A stretch of DNA of 40,697 bases from Rhodothermales bacterium (GCA_013002165.1 JABDKO010000148.1:1-40697), one strand, 5' to 3'. Shown: positions 7,594-16,778, numbered from the stretch's first letter. Translations and numbers: made by a program. The notes: generated from the sequence alone by a model not told the origin.

Positions 7594-8868
7594 CTATGCC
7601 GGGATGTACTTGCCTATGGTTGCGCGGTTGTCAGTGAGATACGATCTGGCAACACGTTGGATATCGTCTGGTGTGACGGCCTCGAGTCTATTCAGGTATT
7701 CTGTGTACAGCTTCCAATCCCCTGACGCGATTGCTTCATTTAATTGCTGCACGATCGAGAACGCACCGTCTCGCGAATACGCCTCCAGGGCCTGCAGTTG
7801 ACCGATCGCCGAATCAACTTCTGCCTGCGTCACTCCCTCCCGGGAAATTGACTGGATCTCATTCCATACCGCCTCTTCAATCACTGCATGGTCTGACTCC
7901 GGATTGAGTACAGCAAAAACGTAAAACAAGCCCGGGTCCCGAAGTGCTGTGTTAGAAGCATCGACTCCACTTGCAAGGCTGGTTTCGAGCAGCGCCCGGT
8001 ACAGGCGGCTCGTTTTTCCCCTGGCTAGAATGATTGACAGGACGTCGAGTGCCAGGGCATCATCATCATCAGCAGAAACGGCCTTGAACGCCATCATAAG
8101 AGAACCGAGTTCTCCAGCCTGTGACACAGTTGTGCGGCGCAGTCCGAGTTGTTCAGGTTCTCGAGTTGTGACGAGCGCTGGTTCTGGTCCCTCCGGTATG
8201 CTCGAAAATCGTCGCGATACCATCTCGAGAGCTTCGTCAATATCTATTGATCCCACAATAGACAGCGTCGCGTTGCGTGGCCAGTAGAATCTGTCGTAGA
8301 AGCCGCGCAGATCGGAGGCCGTCACATTCTCGATGTCACTTCTCCAACCAATAGTCGGGTGGTGATACGGATGAGCCGAGTAGGCAGTCGTCCAGACTTC
8401 GTGATACAATTTTCGAGTGGGCTCGTTCTCGCCCCTGTCGAATTCGTTCAGAATAACGGTCCGTTCACTTTCTACATCTTCCGGTAGAATCAGCGCGTTA
8501 CGCATCCGGTCGCTTTCAATGTCAAGTGCAAGATCAAGGTGTTCAGCAGGCAGAAGCTCGTAGTAGTTTGTGCGATCCATCCACGTAGTTGCGTTCATCC
8601 TCGCGCCGACATCCTGCAAGACGTTGAAGACTGAGGTGCCTTTAGCCTTGTTGTATTTCTCTGAACCCTTGAACATCAGGTGCTCGAGGAAATGAGTGGC
8701 ACCTGTCAATCCGGACGTTTCATTCCGGCTACCAACACGGTATGTGATCATACATGCGACAACCGGTGCGGACAGATCTTGCATGATTAGAATCTGCAGA
8801 CCGTTTGAGTCCAGCTTGTACTCTTTAACCCCGCCTGATTCCTGAACAAACGAAACCACAGTATCCAC
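7594..8868 (-). CDS. M16-family zinc peptidase, catalytic subunit
   Basis: 424 residues. The inverted zinc motif HFLEH is at residues 59-63 ('ATHFLEHLMFKGS'), with the downstream glutamate in 'TVILNEFDRGENEP' supplying the third ligand. Further M16 hallmarks are 'DRTNYYELLPAEHLDLALDI', 'PTIGWRSDIENVT' and 'GKTSRLYRALLETSLASGVD' in the C-lobe. No signal peptide is visible, so a cytoplasmic or unconventional location is likely. The start is GTG at 8866-8868, only 8 bases after polA. Together with the following zinc-less partner this should form a heterodimer that degrades or processes peptides. Substrate is unknown. Confidence 0.93.
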   Translation of the reverse strand: MDTVVSFVQESGGVKEYKLDSNGLQILIMQDLSAPVVACMITYRVGSRNETSGLTGATHFLEHLMFKGSEKYNKAKGTSVFNVLQDVGARMNATTWMDRTNYYELLPAEHLDLALDIESDRMRNALILPEDVESERTVILNEFDRGENEPTRKLYHEVWTTAYSAHPYHHPTIGWRSDIENVTASDLRGFYDRFYWPRNATLSIVGSIDIDEALEMVSRRFSSIPEGPEPALVTTREPEQLGLRRTTVSQAGELGSLMMAFKAVSADDDDALALDVLSIILARGKTSRLYRALLETSLASGVDASNTALRDPGLFYVFAVLNPESDHAVIEEAVWNEIQSISREGVTQAEVDSAIGQLQALEAYSRDGAFSIVQQLNEAIASGDWKLYTEYLNRLEAVTPDDIQRVARSYLTDNRATIGKYIPA

Positions 8869-8876
8869 CCTTCTAT

Positions 8877-11645
8877 CTAGTGAGCATCAAGCCAGTTTGA
8901 TGCAATATTGATGTCGATTTCAATCGGAACTCGAAGGGGAAGCGCATCCTTCATCTGATTGACGACACATTCTGAAAGTACTTCCTCCTCACCGGGAGCA
9001 ACTTCGAAGACAAGTTCATCATGAACCTGTAGCAGCAGCTGACTTTTCAGTTCCATGTCTTCCATCTGTTCATGGATTCGAAGCATCGCAATCTTGATCA
9101 TGTCAGCCTGAGACCCCTGGATCGGCATGTTTACTGCAATCCGCTCAGCAGCTGCTCGCTCGTTCCGGTTTCGTGCGTTAATGGCTGGAATGTATCGTTT
9201 GCGTCCAAGCAATGTTTCCGCATATCCCAGCGATCGGGCCTTTTCGATTTGCTCATTCAGGAATCGCGCTACCGATGGGAACGATGAATGGTATTGATCA
9301 ATCAATTGCTGGGCTTCAGATCTGGGACAGCGCAATCTGATCGCAAGGCCGAATGCCGAGATTCCGTATGGTATTCCATAGTTGACTTCCTTGGCGCGAC
9401 TCCGTTGCGCGCGCGTGACTTCATCCAGGGGAATGCCGAATACCCGGGCGGCGGTTGCTGTGTGGACATCCTCTCCCGCTTCAAATGCAGCGATTAATCC
9501 AGGATCATCGCTCATGGAGGCGAGAATGCGCAATTCAATCTGGACATAATCTGCTGACAGCAGTTTCATTCCCTTTGCAGGAATGAAGGCTTTTCTGATT
9601 GATCTCCCTCGCTCAGTCCTGATCGGAATATTCTGCAGGTTAGGATTCTGCGAGCTCAGACGGCCGGTAGCCGCGACAGTCTGGTTGAACTCTGTGTGTA
9701 TACGTCCGGTCTCCGGATTAATGAGTTCAGGCAGGACATCCACGTAGGTGTTCTTCAGCTTCGAAAGCTGCCGCCAGTCGAGAACAAGGGCCGGTAGCTC
9801 ATGTTCTGTGGCCAGCTCGGTCAACACAGTTTCTTTTGTCGACGCCTTGCCCGTCGAAGTTTTTGAGATGACCGGCAGCTGCAGCTTATCGAACAGGATC
9901 TCTCCCAGTTGAGCTGGCGATCCAATATTGAATTTCTCTCCGGAGGCCTCATAGATTTCTGCTTCAACCTTTTCAAGGTCGCTTGCCATGTCAGTAGAAA
10001 TCCTATCAAGAACTTCAGTGTCAACAGTAATTCCGGCCTGCTCGACATCGGCAAGCACTTCAATCAGCGGGAATTCGATTTCGCTGGCGACCGCAGCCAG
10101 GTCATTCTTTTCAAGCGACTCGCGCATAACCTGCACCAGACGGCCGACAACATCAACCTGTTCACAACCATAACTGGATACTTCCGACCGCGGAATATCG
10201 AGGATTGACGACCTGTTCCGCCCGCTACCGAGTAGGTCATCCTCACGAACAATGACGAGATCAAGATACTTGCGGGCAACAACCGGCAGACTATGCGCCT
10301 GATCAGGTGACAGTAAGTAATCGGCGATCATCGTATCAAAGAATGGACCATCAAGAGTGATCGACGAACGCTTTAACAGGATCAGGTCTTTCTTGATGTT
10401 GTGGCCGACTCGTACGCCGGCAGTTTCCAGTGCTGAGGTCAAGCTACTTGCAATAGATTTCAACGGGATGCTGGACGCGCCGGTCAACGGAATATACAGG
10501 GCATTGCCGGGTTCAAACGAAACAGCCATTCCGATGGGATCGGCAACCATGTAGTCGCTGTGTGATGAAAAGACTTTCACGGAAACGATCTCCGAGTTTC
10601 GACCGGCGTCCAGAAACTCGTTGACTTCGGTTTCGTCCCGAGCTGTTCGATAAGTGACCGTATCACGATCGATACTTGATGTGCTCTGTGTTGAAGCAGA
10701 TTCAGAAAACAGGTCCGGCTGTCCCCGATCAGTGGCTCGCGGAACTGGTCCGGCAATCTTCTTCATACGGCTGAACAGAGTCCGGAACTCAAGTTCGTCG
10801 AAGAGTTCTTTCAGTTCGTCGAGATCCGCATTTTTTCGGTGCAGGTCTTCCCATGACAGATCGAGGTCGAGGTCACACTTGATTGTCACAAGCTCTTTGC
10901 TCAAACGTGCGTCGTCAGCATGATTGAGCATTCCTTCACGAGCGCGTTTTCCGGAAAGGTCCTCGGCTCTTTCGATTATCGCTTCAACAGATCCGTACTC
11001 GGCCACAAGTTTCATCGCCGTTTTCTCGCCGATACCGGGTACGCCCGGGACATTGTCCGACGCATCGCCCATCAGGGCGAGGATGTCAATAAACTGTCGA
11101 GGTTGTACACCGAATTTCTCCACGAATGATTCGCGTGTGACAGGGTCGAACGACTCGCCCCTATATGCGGGACGAAACATGGAGACCTTATCAGTCAGAA
11201 GCTGTTGAAAGTCTTTGTCGGGGGAAACGATAACAACCTCGGCACCGGCTTCATCACCTTCGGTTGCGATGGTGCCGATCACATCATCCGCCTCAACTCC
11301 ACTGATCTCAACAACCGGAATATCCATCGCCTCGACAACAGATTTGATCAAGGGGATATTATCAATAAGATCTTCAGGTGTCGGATCACGTTGCGCCTTG
11401 TAGTCCTCGTACAATTCATCTCGAAACGTACCTTCTCCATCGAAGGCGTCGAACACAACAGCCATATATTCGATTTCGTGGTCTTCAATTAATTTGAGGA
11501 GGGCCGACGTAAAGCCGTATGTTGCCGATGTGTTCTGACCCTTGGAGTTGATGAGAGGGCGGTTGATAAATATGAAATGTGCACGATACGCCAGCGCCAT
11601 GGCGTCAATCAGGTACAATTTGGATGGAACCTTCGAGCCTTTCAT
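8877..11645 (-). CDS. polA: DNA polymerase I, proofreading site apparently lost
   Basis: 922 residues from the ATG at 11645 (a TTG three codons upstream is possible). The N-terminal 5'-nuclease has 'YLIDAMALAYRAHF', 'GVEADDVIGTIA', 'VSPDKDFQQLL' and 'MGDASDNVPGVPGIGEKTA'. The middle 3'-5' exonuclease-like domain is degenerate: where Escherichia coli has FAFDTETD the sequence is VSVKVFSS, and Y-x-x-x-D becomes YGCEQ, although the D in 'GHNIKKDLILL' is kept. The polymerase domain is complete: 'LLSADYVQIELRILA' (motif A), 'RAKEVNYGIPYG' (motif B) and 'QVHDELVFEV' (motif C). Residue 756 is Tyr at the position of E. coli Phe762. Role: Okazaki fragment maturation and repair synthesis. It is cotranscribed with the M16 pair. 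Confidence 0.97.
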   Translation of the reverse strand: MKGSKVPSKLYLIDAMALAYRAHFIFINRPLINSKGQNTSATYGFTSALLKLIEDHEIEYMAVVFDAFDGEGTFRDELYEDYKAQRDPTPEDLIDNIPLIKSVVEAMDIPVVEISGVEADDVIGTIATEGDEAGAEVVIVSPDKDFQQLLTDKVSMFRPAYRGESFDPVTRESFVEKFGVQPRQFIDILALMGDASDNVPGVPGIGEKTAMKLVAEYGSVEAIIERAEDLSGKRAREGMLNHADDARLSKELVTIKCDLDLDLSWEDLHRKNADLDELKELFDELEFRTLFSRMKKIAGPVPRATDRGQPDLFSESASTQSTSSIDRDTVTYRTARDETEVNEFLDAGRNSEIVSVKVFSSHSDYMVADPIGMAVSFEPGNALYIPLTGASSIPLKSIASSLTSALETAGVRVGHNIKKDLILLKRSSITLDGPFFDTMIADYLLSPDQAHSLPVVARKYLDLVIVREDDLLGSGRNRSSILDIPRSEVSSYGCEQVDVVGRLVQVMRESLEKNDLAAVASEIEFPLIEVLADVEQAGITVDTEVLDRISTDMASDLEKVEAEIYEASGEKFNIGSPAQLGEILFDKLQLPVISKTSTGKASTKETVLTELATEHELPALVLDWRQLSKLKNTYVDVLPELINPETGRIHTEFNQTVAATGRLSSQNPNLQNIPIRTERGRSIRKAFIPAKGMKLLSADYVQIELRILASMSDDPGLIAAFEAGEDVHTATAARVFGIPLDEVTRAQRSRAKEVNYGIPYGISAFGLAIRLRCPRSEAQQLIDQYHSSFPSVARFLNEQIEKARSLGYAETLLGRKRYIPAINARNRNERAAAERIAVNMPIQGSQADMIKIAMLRIHEQMEDMELKSQLLLQVHDELVFEVAPGEEEVLSECVVNQMKDALPLRVPIEIDINIASNWLDAH

Positions 11646-11765
11646 TCGAAACAAATCGTGCGGTTTGGATCAGTCATTTTTGTGCCGTCCATACTAAGTT
11701 ATTTGCTGATCAAAAGCAGTCACTTTCCAGCAACGATTGTTGATGTTCGACTAATTCGGAAGAGT

Positions 11766-12560
11766 ATGATACAGGACGAGGTCGAAATCAACGGAGTACG
11801 TGTAAACGTCGCAGTGTGGGGTCATGATGCTGAGCCGATTGCGACGATTGTTGGAATTCACGGATTCGGTCCGGCCGGATTCACATCTTTTGAACGAGTG
11901 GGCTCTAAATTCGCCGGGGAATCCGTACGCCTGGTCGCGCCAGACCTGCCCGGTTTTGGAGGATCCGAACGGCTGAACAGGTATTCGCTCAGGCTGTACT
12001 CCGACATCGTTCATGGAATCACGGCCCGGTACGCTGCTCCTGTTACCGTTGTGCTTGGCCATTCATTTGGCGCAAAGGTAGTACTTGCGGCTATTTGCGA
12101 TGCTCCCGAGTTATTCTCAGGGTTTGTACTGGTTAACCCCGGCGGCTTTTCTGGACCCACGGAGCATCTCATCAAACTCGGTGATGTACCGATAGTCAAA
12201 GACTTCCTCAGTCAACCGTGGTTCTACAAGGTAGTAGCACTGGCCGGGATCCGTCACCCAGTGTCAAATGAAGAGTTTAGAGCTGCAGCGCGAGAGCTCA
12301 GCGGCTCATACAGGGAACTCGATCTTGGGACCACGGAGTACAGTACACAGATACAAGCGATTAGCCAGCCCGGGCAACTCATTTGGGGCGGGGCCGATCC
12401 GATACTATCCACATCTGTCATTGATAGAGTTAGAAAGATATTTCCCGATATTCACTACACGGAAATTCGGGAAGCCGGTCATGCTCCGATGCGATCCAAA
12501 CCGGATCAGTTCACCAATAGTACGATGCAATTTCTGAAGTCACTTGGCCTTTCGTATTGA
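11766..12560 (+). CDS. Alpha/beta hydrolase
   Basis: 264 residues from the ATG at 11766. The longer open frame back to 11577 overlaps polA and lacks family similarity, so it was trimmed. The fold is shown by the oxyanion region 'IVGIHGFGPAG' (~28-38), 'LVAPDLPGFGGSERL', the nucleophile elbow 'LGHSFGAKVV' with Ser100, the acid region 'IWGGADPILS' and a C-terminal 'EAGHAPMRSKPDQF' supplying the catalytic His. No signal peptide. Typical of small carboxylesterase/MhpC-like hydrolases; the substrate cannot be told. It is the first gene of a plus-strand group and its stop codon overlaps the TTG start of the glycosyltransferase. Confidence 0.9.
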   Translation: MIQDEVEINGVRVNVAVWGHDAEPIATIVGIHGFGPAGFTSFERVGSKFAGESVRLVAPDLPGFGGSERLNRYSLRLYSDIVHGITARYAAPVTVVLGHSFGAKVVLAAICDAPELFSGFVLVNPGGFSGPTEHLIKLGDVPIVKDFLSQPWFYKVVALAGIRHPVSNEEFRAAARELSGSYRELDLGTTEYSTQIQAISQPGQLIWGGADPILSTSVIDRVRKIFPDIHYTEIREAGHAPMRSKPDQFTNSTMQFLKSLGLSY

Positions 12561-13495
12561 CCCACTGTCTCGTCATATGTACCCGCAACCGTCCGGACGA
12601 TCTTCGGGAAACGTTAGAGAGTTGTGCTTCTCAAGGATCGATTGAGGATTTTGCGGTTCGGGTTGTCGATGCCAGCGATACCGAAGCAGCATCACGGAAT
12701 GCGAGCACGATAGCAGAGATACCTCGTATCAATTGTGAACACGTATTGTATAGAGGTGAACCGTCGCTCGCCCGGCAGAGAAATTTCGCCATAGAAGAAT
12801 ACACTGGCAACTATGACATCATCCATTTTCTGGACGATGATGTTACTCTTGATTCGGAGTATTTGAAAGTGATGGACAACGCATTCAGGCAAAATCCGGC
12901 GGCGGCTGGAATTGGAGGGCTGGTTGTTGAAGATGGCAGACGACCACAGGATGCGCGTTCGCTTTTGCTGACATGCTTCAGGCTTTACTCGCCTCGACCC
13001 GGTAAAGTGCTGGCATCCGGGCATGAATCTCCGGCACAAAGTGAAGAGCTGTCAGAGGTTGTTGGAGTCGAGTGGCTCAACGGCTGTTCCGCATATCGCT
13101 CGTCGGTGTTGCGAGACTTCCGTTGCGACGCCCAATTGCGTGGTTATTCGCTTGATGAAGATCTAGACTTATCGTATCGAATCAGTCGCCAGCATCTGCT
13201 CCTCGTAGAACCATCTGCTCAAATGGTACATCGCAAATCACCCGCCGACCGCGAACCAGGAACACAGTACTATTCCGACTACATAGTGCATCGATTCTGG
13301 TTCGTCCGAAAGAACATTCGTCATCCGATGCGCTACCCTGCGTTCTGGTGGTCAGTAGTTGGCCGACTTCTTCGCGCACAATCGGCCAGAAAGCATGGTC
13401 ACCACGAAATGAGAAACGGGTACTTAGATGGGATCAAGCGCATTGTTTCCGGCGATCACTACCTGCTCGGCGGCAGAGAAAATGAAACTTTTTGA
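12557..13495 (+). CDS. Family 2 (GT-A) glycosyltransferase
   Basis: 312 residues beginning MTHCLVICTRNRPDDLRETL, the usual first beta-strand of GT2 enzymes, followed by 'VRVVDASD', 'SLARQRNFAIEEY' and the metal-binding triad in 'IHFLDDDVTLDSEYL' (DxD near residue 95). A later 'VEWLNGCSAYRSSVLRDF' and 'YSLDEDLDLSYRI' provide the acceptor-side ED motif. No clear membrane anchor. The start is TTG at 12557, overlapping the hydrolase stop as TTGA, so the two are translationally coupled. It likely transfers a sugar to an envelope glycan or glycolipid; donor and acceptor unknown. Confidence 0.9.
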   Translation: MTHCLVICTRNRPDDLRETLESCASQGSIEDFAVRVVDASDTEAASRNASTIAEIPRINCEHVLYRGEPSLARQRNFAIEEYTGNYDIIHFLDDDVTLDSEYLKVMDNAFRQNPAAAGIGGLVVEDGRRPQDARSLLLTCFRLYSPRPGKVLASGHESPAQSEELSEVVGVEWLNGCSAYRSSVLRDFRCDAQLRGYSLDEDLDLSYRISRQHLLLVEPSAQMVHRKSPADREPGTQYYSDYIVHRFWFVRKNIRHPMRYPAFWWSVVGRLLRAQSARKHGHHEMRNGYLDGIKRIVSGDHYLLGGRENETF

Positions 13496-13537
13496 CCTAC
13501 CCAACGCATATCTATGCAAGCAAGACGTTACTCCTGA

Positions 13538-14227
13538 ATGAAAGCAAATTATCGACTTGGTGCCGTAGGCGGATTCGAGATATTCCTTCATTGGACATTC
13601 TCGACAATGATGGTGGGTCTTTTTGGCTACTATCTCATTACTCATGGCTCCGTTTTCGTCGCGATTCAGGCGTTGACATTCATCGCCGCGGTTTTCGGGA
13701 GCGTGATTTTGCACGAACTCGGTCATGCATTCATGGCGCGACGTTTCGGAATACCCACGCTCGATATTACAATGTATCCGATCGGCGGGGTTGCGAGACT
13801 GGAACGGATGCCGACTGAGCCACGTCAGGAGTTGCTCATTGCTGTAGCGGGGCCGGCTGTAAATATTGCGATCGGCATCGGATTGCTGATGCTCGGGACG
13901 ATGTCCGGTTGGACTTTATCGAATGGTTTTCTGGCTCAGAATTCCGGTTTGATTGAGAACGTGATGAAAGCGAATTTCTTTCTCGCTGTATTCAATCTTA
14001 TTCCTGCCTTTCCGATGGACGGAGGTCGCGTACTTCGCGCTCTCCTTGCCATGAAGATGAGGTACAAGAGCGCAACGACCGTCGCCTCTTTTGTTGGACA
14101 GGGTATCGCCGGCCTCTTCTTTTTATTCGGCCTTGCACAATTGAACATCGTTTTGATGTTCATCGGGATGTTTGTCTTCGTTGGCGCCCGGCAGGAGGCA
14201 CTTGTCGTTTCTCAAACCCACACCTAG
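13538..14227 (+). CDS. Site-2-protease-like M50 intramembrane metalloprotease
   Basis: 229-residue membrane protein of the short SpoIVFB/rhomboid-free S2P type. The zinc motif HELGH (residues 59-63, 'VILHELGHAFMARRFGIP') and the distal ligand motif 'LIPAFPMDGGRVLRAL' near residue 160 are both present, with a typical 'MYPIGGVARLERMP' loop and 'VAGPAVNIAIGIGLLML'. About six hydrophobic segments fill the rest. No CBS domain follows (other family members often have one). It lies 42 bases after the glycosyltransferase and ends one base before the convergent serine hydrolase. Substrates (anti-sigma factors or membrane remnants) are inferred from the family only. Confidence 0.92.
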   Translation: MKANYRLGAVGGFEIFLHWTFSTMMVGLFGYYLITHGSVFVAIQALTFIAAVFGSVILHELGHAFMARRFGIPTLDITMYPIGGVARLERMPTEPRQELLIAVAGPAVNIAIGIGLLMLGTMSGWTLSNGFLAQNSGLIENVMKANFFLAVFNLIPAFPMDGGRVLRALLAMKMRYKSATTVASFVGQGIAGLFFLFGLAQLNIVLMFIGMFVFVGARQEALVVSQTHT

Positions 14228-14228
14228 C

Positions 14229-15686
14229 TCAGCTGCCAAGTTTCAACAACTTGTCTCTTGCGTTATCGTTTGACGGATCTATCTCAAGCGATCTTTGGAA
14301 GTGAGTTCTTGCACCTTCAGTATTTCCTTGCAGCATGTATGCTTCTGCGAGGCTGTCATGTGGATTTGCATGAGATGTAAAAAACTCAACATTCACTTCG
14401 AATATCCGGACGGCGTCGTCAATCCGACCTGACGCAAGCAGGTCATAGCCAAGGCCATTCAATTGCCATTCGTCTACGTTGTATTCGCCTGTACGGCTGA
14501 CGAGACTTCGGAACTGGCGAATAGCCTCCTCAACGCCCTCATCCATGAGGGGCTTCACGATTCGTGCGGCGATATCTGTTTTGCACGCACCAGCCGGCAT
14601 GGCTCCGATAATTGCCTGGTACCAGGAGCATCTTACAAGAGTCGTTACGTTCCCACCAGAAGAGCTGTTGGTCAGAATTACGATTCCCTGCCCGCGTGCA
14701 GGCAGTACGGCAAAGTTGGAGTGCCAACCGGCGGCCGCGGCTCCGTGTCCGACAACCGCATCTCCGGCCAGGGTCAACCGTGTCGAATAGCCAAGTCCGT
14801 AACCCCCGCGTGTGTCCGGAGCGGGAGTCTGAGCCAGGAGAAGAGACTCCTCCGAAATCACGTCCGTTTTGAAATCATCACTGGCCGTTGCACCGAGATT
14901 CATGGCAGCGAATGCTGCCATGTCGGACAATGTCGAGTACAGCCCCGAGGCTGCTTTGGAAGCATACTGTTCCTCGACCAGTCGAGTCCCTACGCTGTTG
15001 TAACTTGTCGCAAGTTGACGAGAGGCCGAGTAGCCCGTACTGCTGATCTTTAATCCGTCGAGAATCTTTTCGGACACATATTCTTCAAATGTCGAACCAG
15101 TCACGTCTTCGACGATCATTTCAAGAATTGCATATCCACCGTCTGAGTAGAGCCACTGCAGACCTGGAGGTTTCACCAGTTCGACTCGATGGTGGTCCCG
15201 ATCTGCTCCGGAGACCAGGTCCACAAGCTCAGGTACTGTCTCGGTCGGTCCGTAATCATCAAAGTATTCTACTGACGTACCAGCGGTGTGGCTCAGCAAA
15301 CGACGGATAGTCACTCGTGAGGCATCGAATGAACCCGAGGGAATCTCCCACCGCTCGAGATACGTGTCAGCAGGAAGGTCCAGGTTGACTAAACCGTCCT
15401 CTGCAAGTTTCAGGAGAGCCCACGCCGTAAACGGTTTGGATATCGAACCAAGTCGAAACTGCGTGTTCTCCGTTACTGGTGTTCCGTTCTGGACATCTGC
15501 GTACCCGTACCCTTGCATGGCGATAATTTCACCGTTTTCAATCAAGGCGATTGCAGCGCCCGGGACTGAATATTCGTCCAACAGCCTCGGCACAATTTCG
15601 TCAAGTTGATCCACGAACTGGACATCCTGCGCATTGACGAGCGGGACAATAAAAAGTGCAACGGCAAGTATGAATCGAATTCCCAT
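14229..15686 (-). CDS. Secreted serine hydrolase (beta-lactamase/DD-peptidase fold) with C-terminal TPR-like region
   Basis: 485 residues from the ATG at 15686, giving a clear signal peptide (MGIRFILAVALFIVPLVNAQ); the open frame extends upstream but that part is not protein-like. The class C beta-lactamase-like domain has the SxxK nucleophile at 81-84 ('LGSISKPFTAWALLKL'), a Tyr motif 'LYSDGGYAILEM' (YSD where YxN is usual) and 'VVGHGAAAAGWHS' as the third box. The last ~70 residues form a TPR-like tail ('SLAEAYMLQGNTEGARTHFQ', then 'LEIDPSNDNARDKLL'). Likely periplasmic peptidase or esterase. It follows the FN3K-family gene after 218 bases in which I see no other gene. Confidence 0.88.
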   Translation of the reverse strand: MGIRFILAVALFIVPLVNAQDVQFVDQLDEIVPRLLDEYSVPGAAIALIENGEIIAMQGYGYADVQNGTPVTENTQFRLGSISKPFTAWALLKLAEDGLVNLDLPADTYLERWEIPSGSFDASRVTIRRLLSHTAGTSVEYFDDYGPTETVPELVDLVSGADRDHHRVELVKPPGLQWLYSDGGYAILEMIVEDVTGSTFEEYVSEKILDGLKISSTGYSASRQLATSYNSVGTRLVEEQYASKAASGLYSTLSDMAAFAAMNLGATASDDFKTDVISEESLLLAQTPAPDTRGGYGLGYSTRLTLAGDAVVGHGAAAAGWHSNFAVLPARGQGIVILTNSSSGGNVTTLVRCSWYQAIIGAMPAGACKTDIAARIVKPLMDEGVEEAIRQFRSLVSRTGEYNVDEWQLNGLGYDLLASGRIDDAVRIFEVNVEFFTSHANPHDSLAEAYMLQGNTEGARTHFQRSLEIDPSNDNARDKLLKLGS

Positions 15687-15904
15687 CGGAGTGTTAAACG
15701 AAATGCTTCTGGATATATTCAGGAGGGTTGACAATCGCCGTGGCTGCGTCGGGAAGGACGATTGCGCGATCAGTTGGGATCGAGTGCCGCACGATCGGAG
15801 CGAGTGAATCACCGCTTTTGAAATCGCCCGCGTGTCGCAGTATTGTCTGATTCATGAGTGTTAATCTTGAGGCTGAGTATAGAAGAGTCGAGCTAATTGT
15901 TCCT

Positions 15905-16762
15905 CTAGCTGCCCATCCGGTTCAAAATCGAATCGACCTGGTGCTCGTACGATTTGCCAAAGATGTTCAGGTGGTTTATCAGGTGATATAAATTATAGAC
16001 ATCACATCGGTCCCTTGTACCGTCGACTTCAGGATTGATTTCATGGTACGCATTGTAGAATTCGAACGGGAATCCTCCGAAAAGTCTGGTCATCGCCAGG
16101 TCAACTTCGTAGTGTCCATAGTACACTGCTGGATCAAAAATTGACGGAGAGCCTGCTGTGAAGCCACAGTTTCCGGACCAGAGGTCTCCATGGCACAGCG
16201 AAGGCTTGATATTCGAAGGAATCATCTTTTCGAACAGTGAAATAGTCCTGTCGAGTAACCGACTCCAAACATCGCGCCACAAACCGTTTTTCTGTGCAAT
16301 ATCCCTCTGAAATAGTAGTCTGTTCGAAACGAAAAACGAGAACCAGGATTTGCCGGGGGCATTTATTTGCCGGGTCAACCCTATGTAGTTGTTATGATCA
16401 AGTCCGAACGATTCACTGGTGGTCTGGTGCATTCGTGCTAAACGTCGTCCAAAGCAGGCCCAGTCTATTGCTGTAGGCTGCTGAAAATCAATCCAGTCTA
16501 TAAGTATGTATGCTCTGTCGTCAGAGCTCTTCTCAACTCCATACACTCGGGGAATCGTCAGCTCCGAATGTTCGCGCAGCAGTTTCAGTCCGGATGCTTC
16601 CGTGACCAGTCTATTCGACTCGCCGGCTGGAACGCTCTTGCAAAAGTAGATGTGATCTCGTGTAGATACACGGTGCGTCTGTGCAGAGAGAGGCGATATG
16701 TCGATTGAATCCGAACCGCGATTCTCGGTGAGCTGAAGGATATGTCGTATCGCCTTTATCAA
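15905..16762 (-). CDS. Fructosamine/ketosamine-3-kinase family protein
   Basis: 285 residues of the FN3K family, kinase-like fold related to aminoglycoside phosphotransferases. Visible are 'YFCKSVPAGESNRLVTEASG' (Lys and Glu of the ATP site), 'YILIDWIDF', 'GRRLARMHQ', 'FGLDHNNYIGLTRQIN', the catalytic 'PSLCHGDLWSGNCGF' and metal-binding 'SIFDPAVYYGHYEVDLAMTR'. Family enzymes phosphorylate ketoamines (fructosamines or, in many bacteria, ribulosamines/erythrulosamines) on glycated proteins, which destabilises and removes the sugar. The start appears to be TTG at 16760-16762, 16 bases after the phosphatase gene, so both are cotranscribed. Substrate choice cannot be seen from sequence. Confidence 0.93.
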   Translation of the reverse strand: MIKAIRHILQLTENRGSDSIDISPLSAQTHRVSTRDHIYFCKSVPAGESNRLVTEASGLKLLREHSELTIPRVYGVEKSSDDRAYILIDWIDFQQPTAIDWACFGRRLARMHQTTSESFGLDHNNYIGLTRQINAPGKSWFSFFVSNRLLFQRDIAQKNGLWRDVWSRLLDRTISLFEKMIPSNIKPSLCHGDLWSGNCGFTAGSPSIFDPAVYYGHYEVDLAMTRLFGGFPFEFYNAYHEINPEVDGTRDRCDVYNLYHLINHLNIFGKSYEHQVDSILNRMGS

Positions 16763-16778
16763 AGAAGGTTGATAGACG

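Noticed and set aside
11577-11765. N-terminal extension of the alpha/beta hydrolase open frame
   Set aside because: It overlaps polA's 5' end and its translation is not typical of the family; the fold begins after ATG 11766.
15687-15812. Upstream extension of the serine hydrolase open frame
   Set aside because: The internal ATG at 15686 gives a proper signal peptide, while the extension would bury it.
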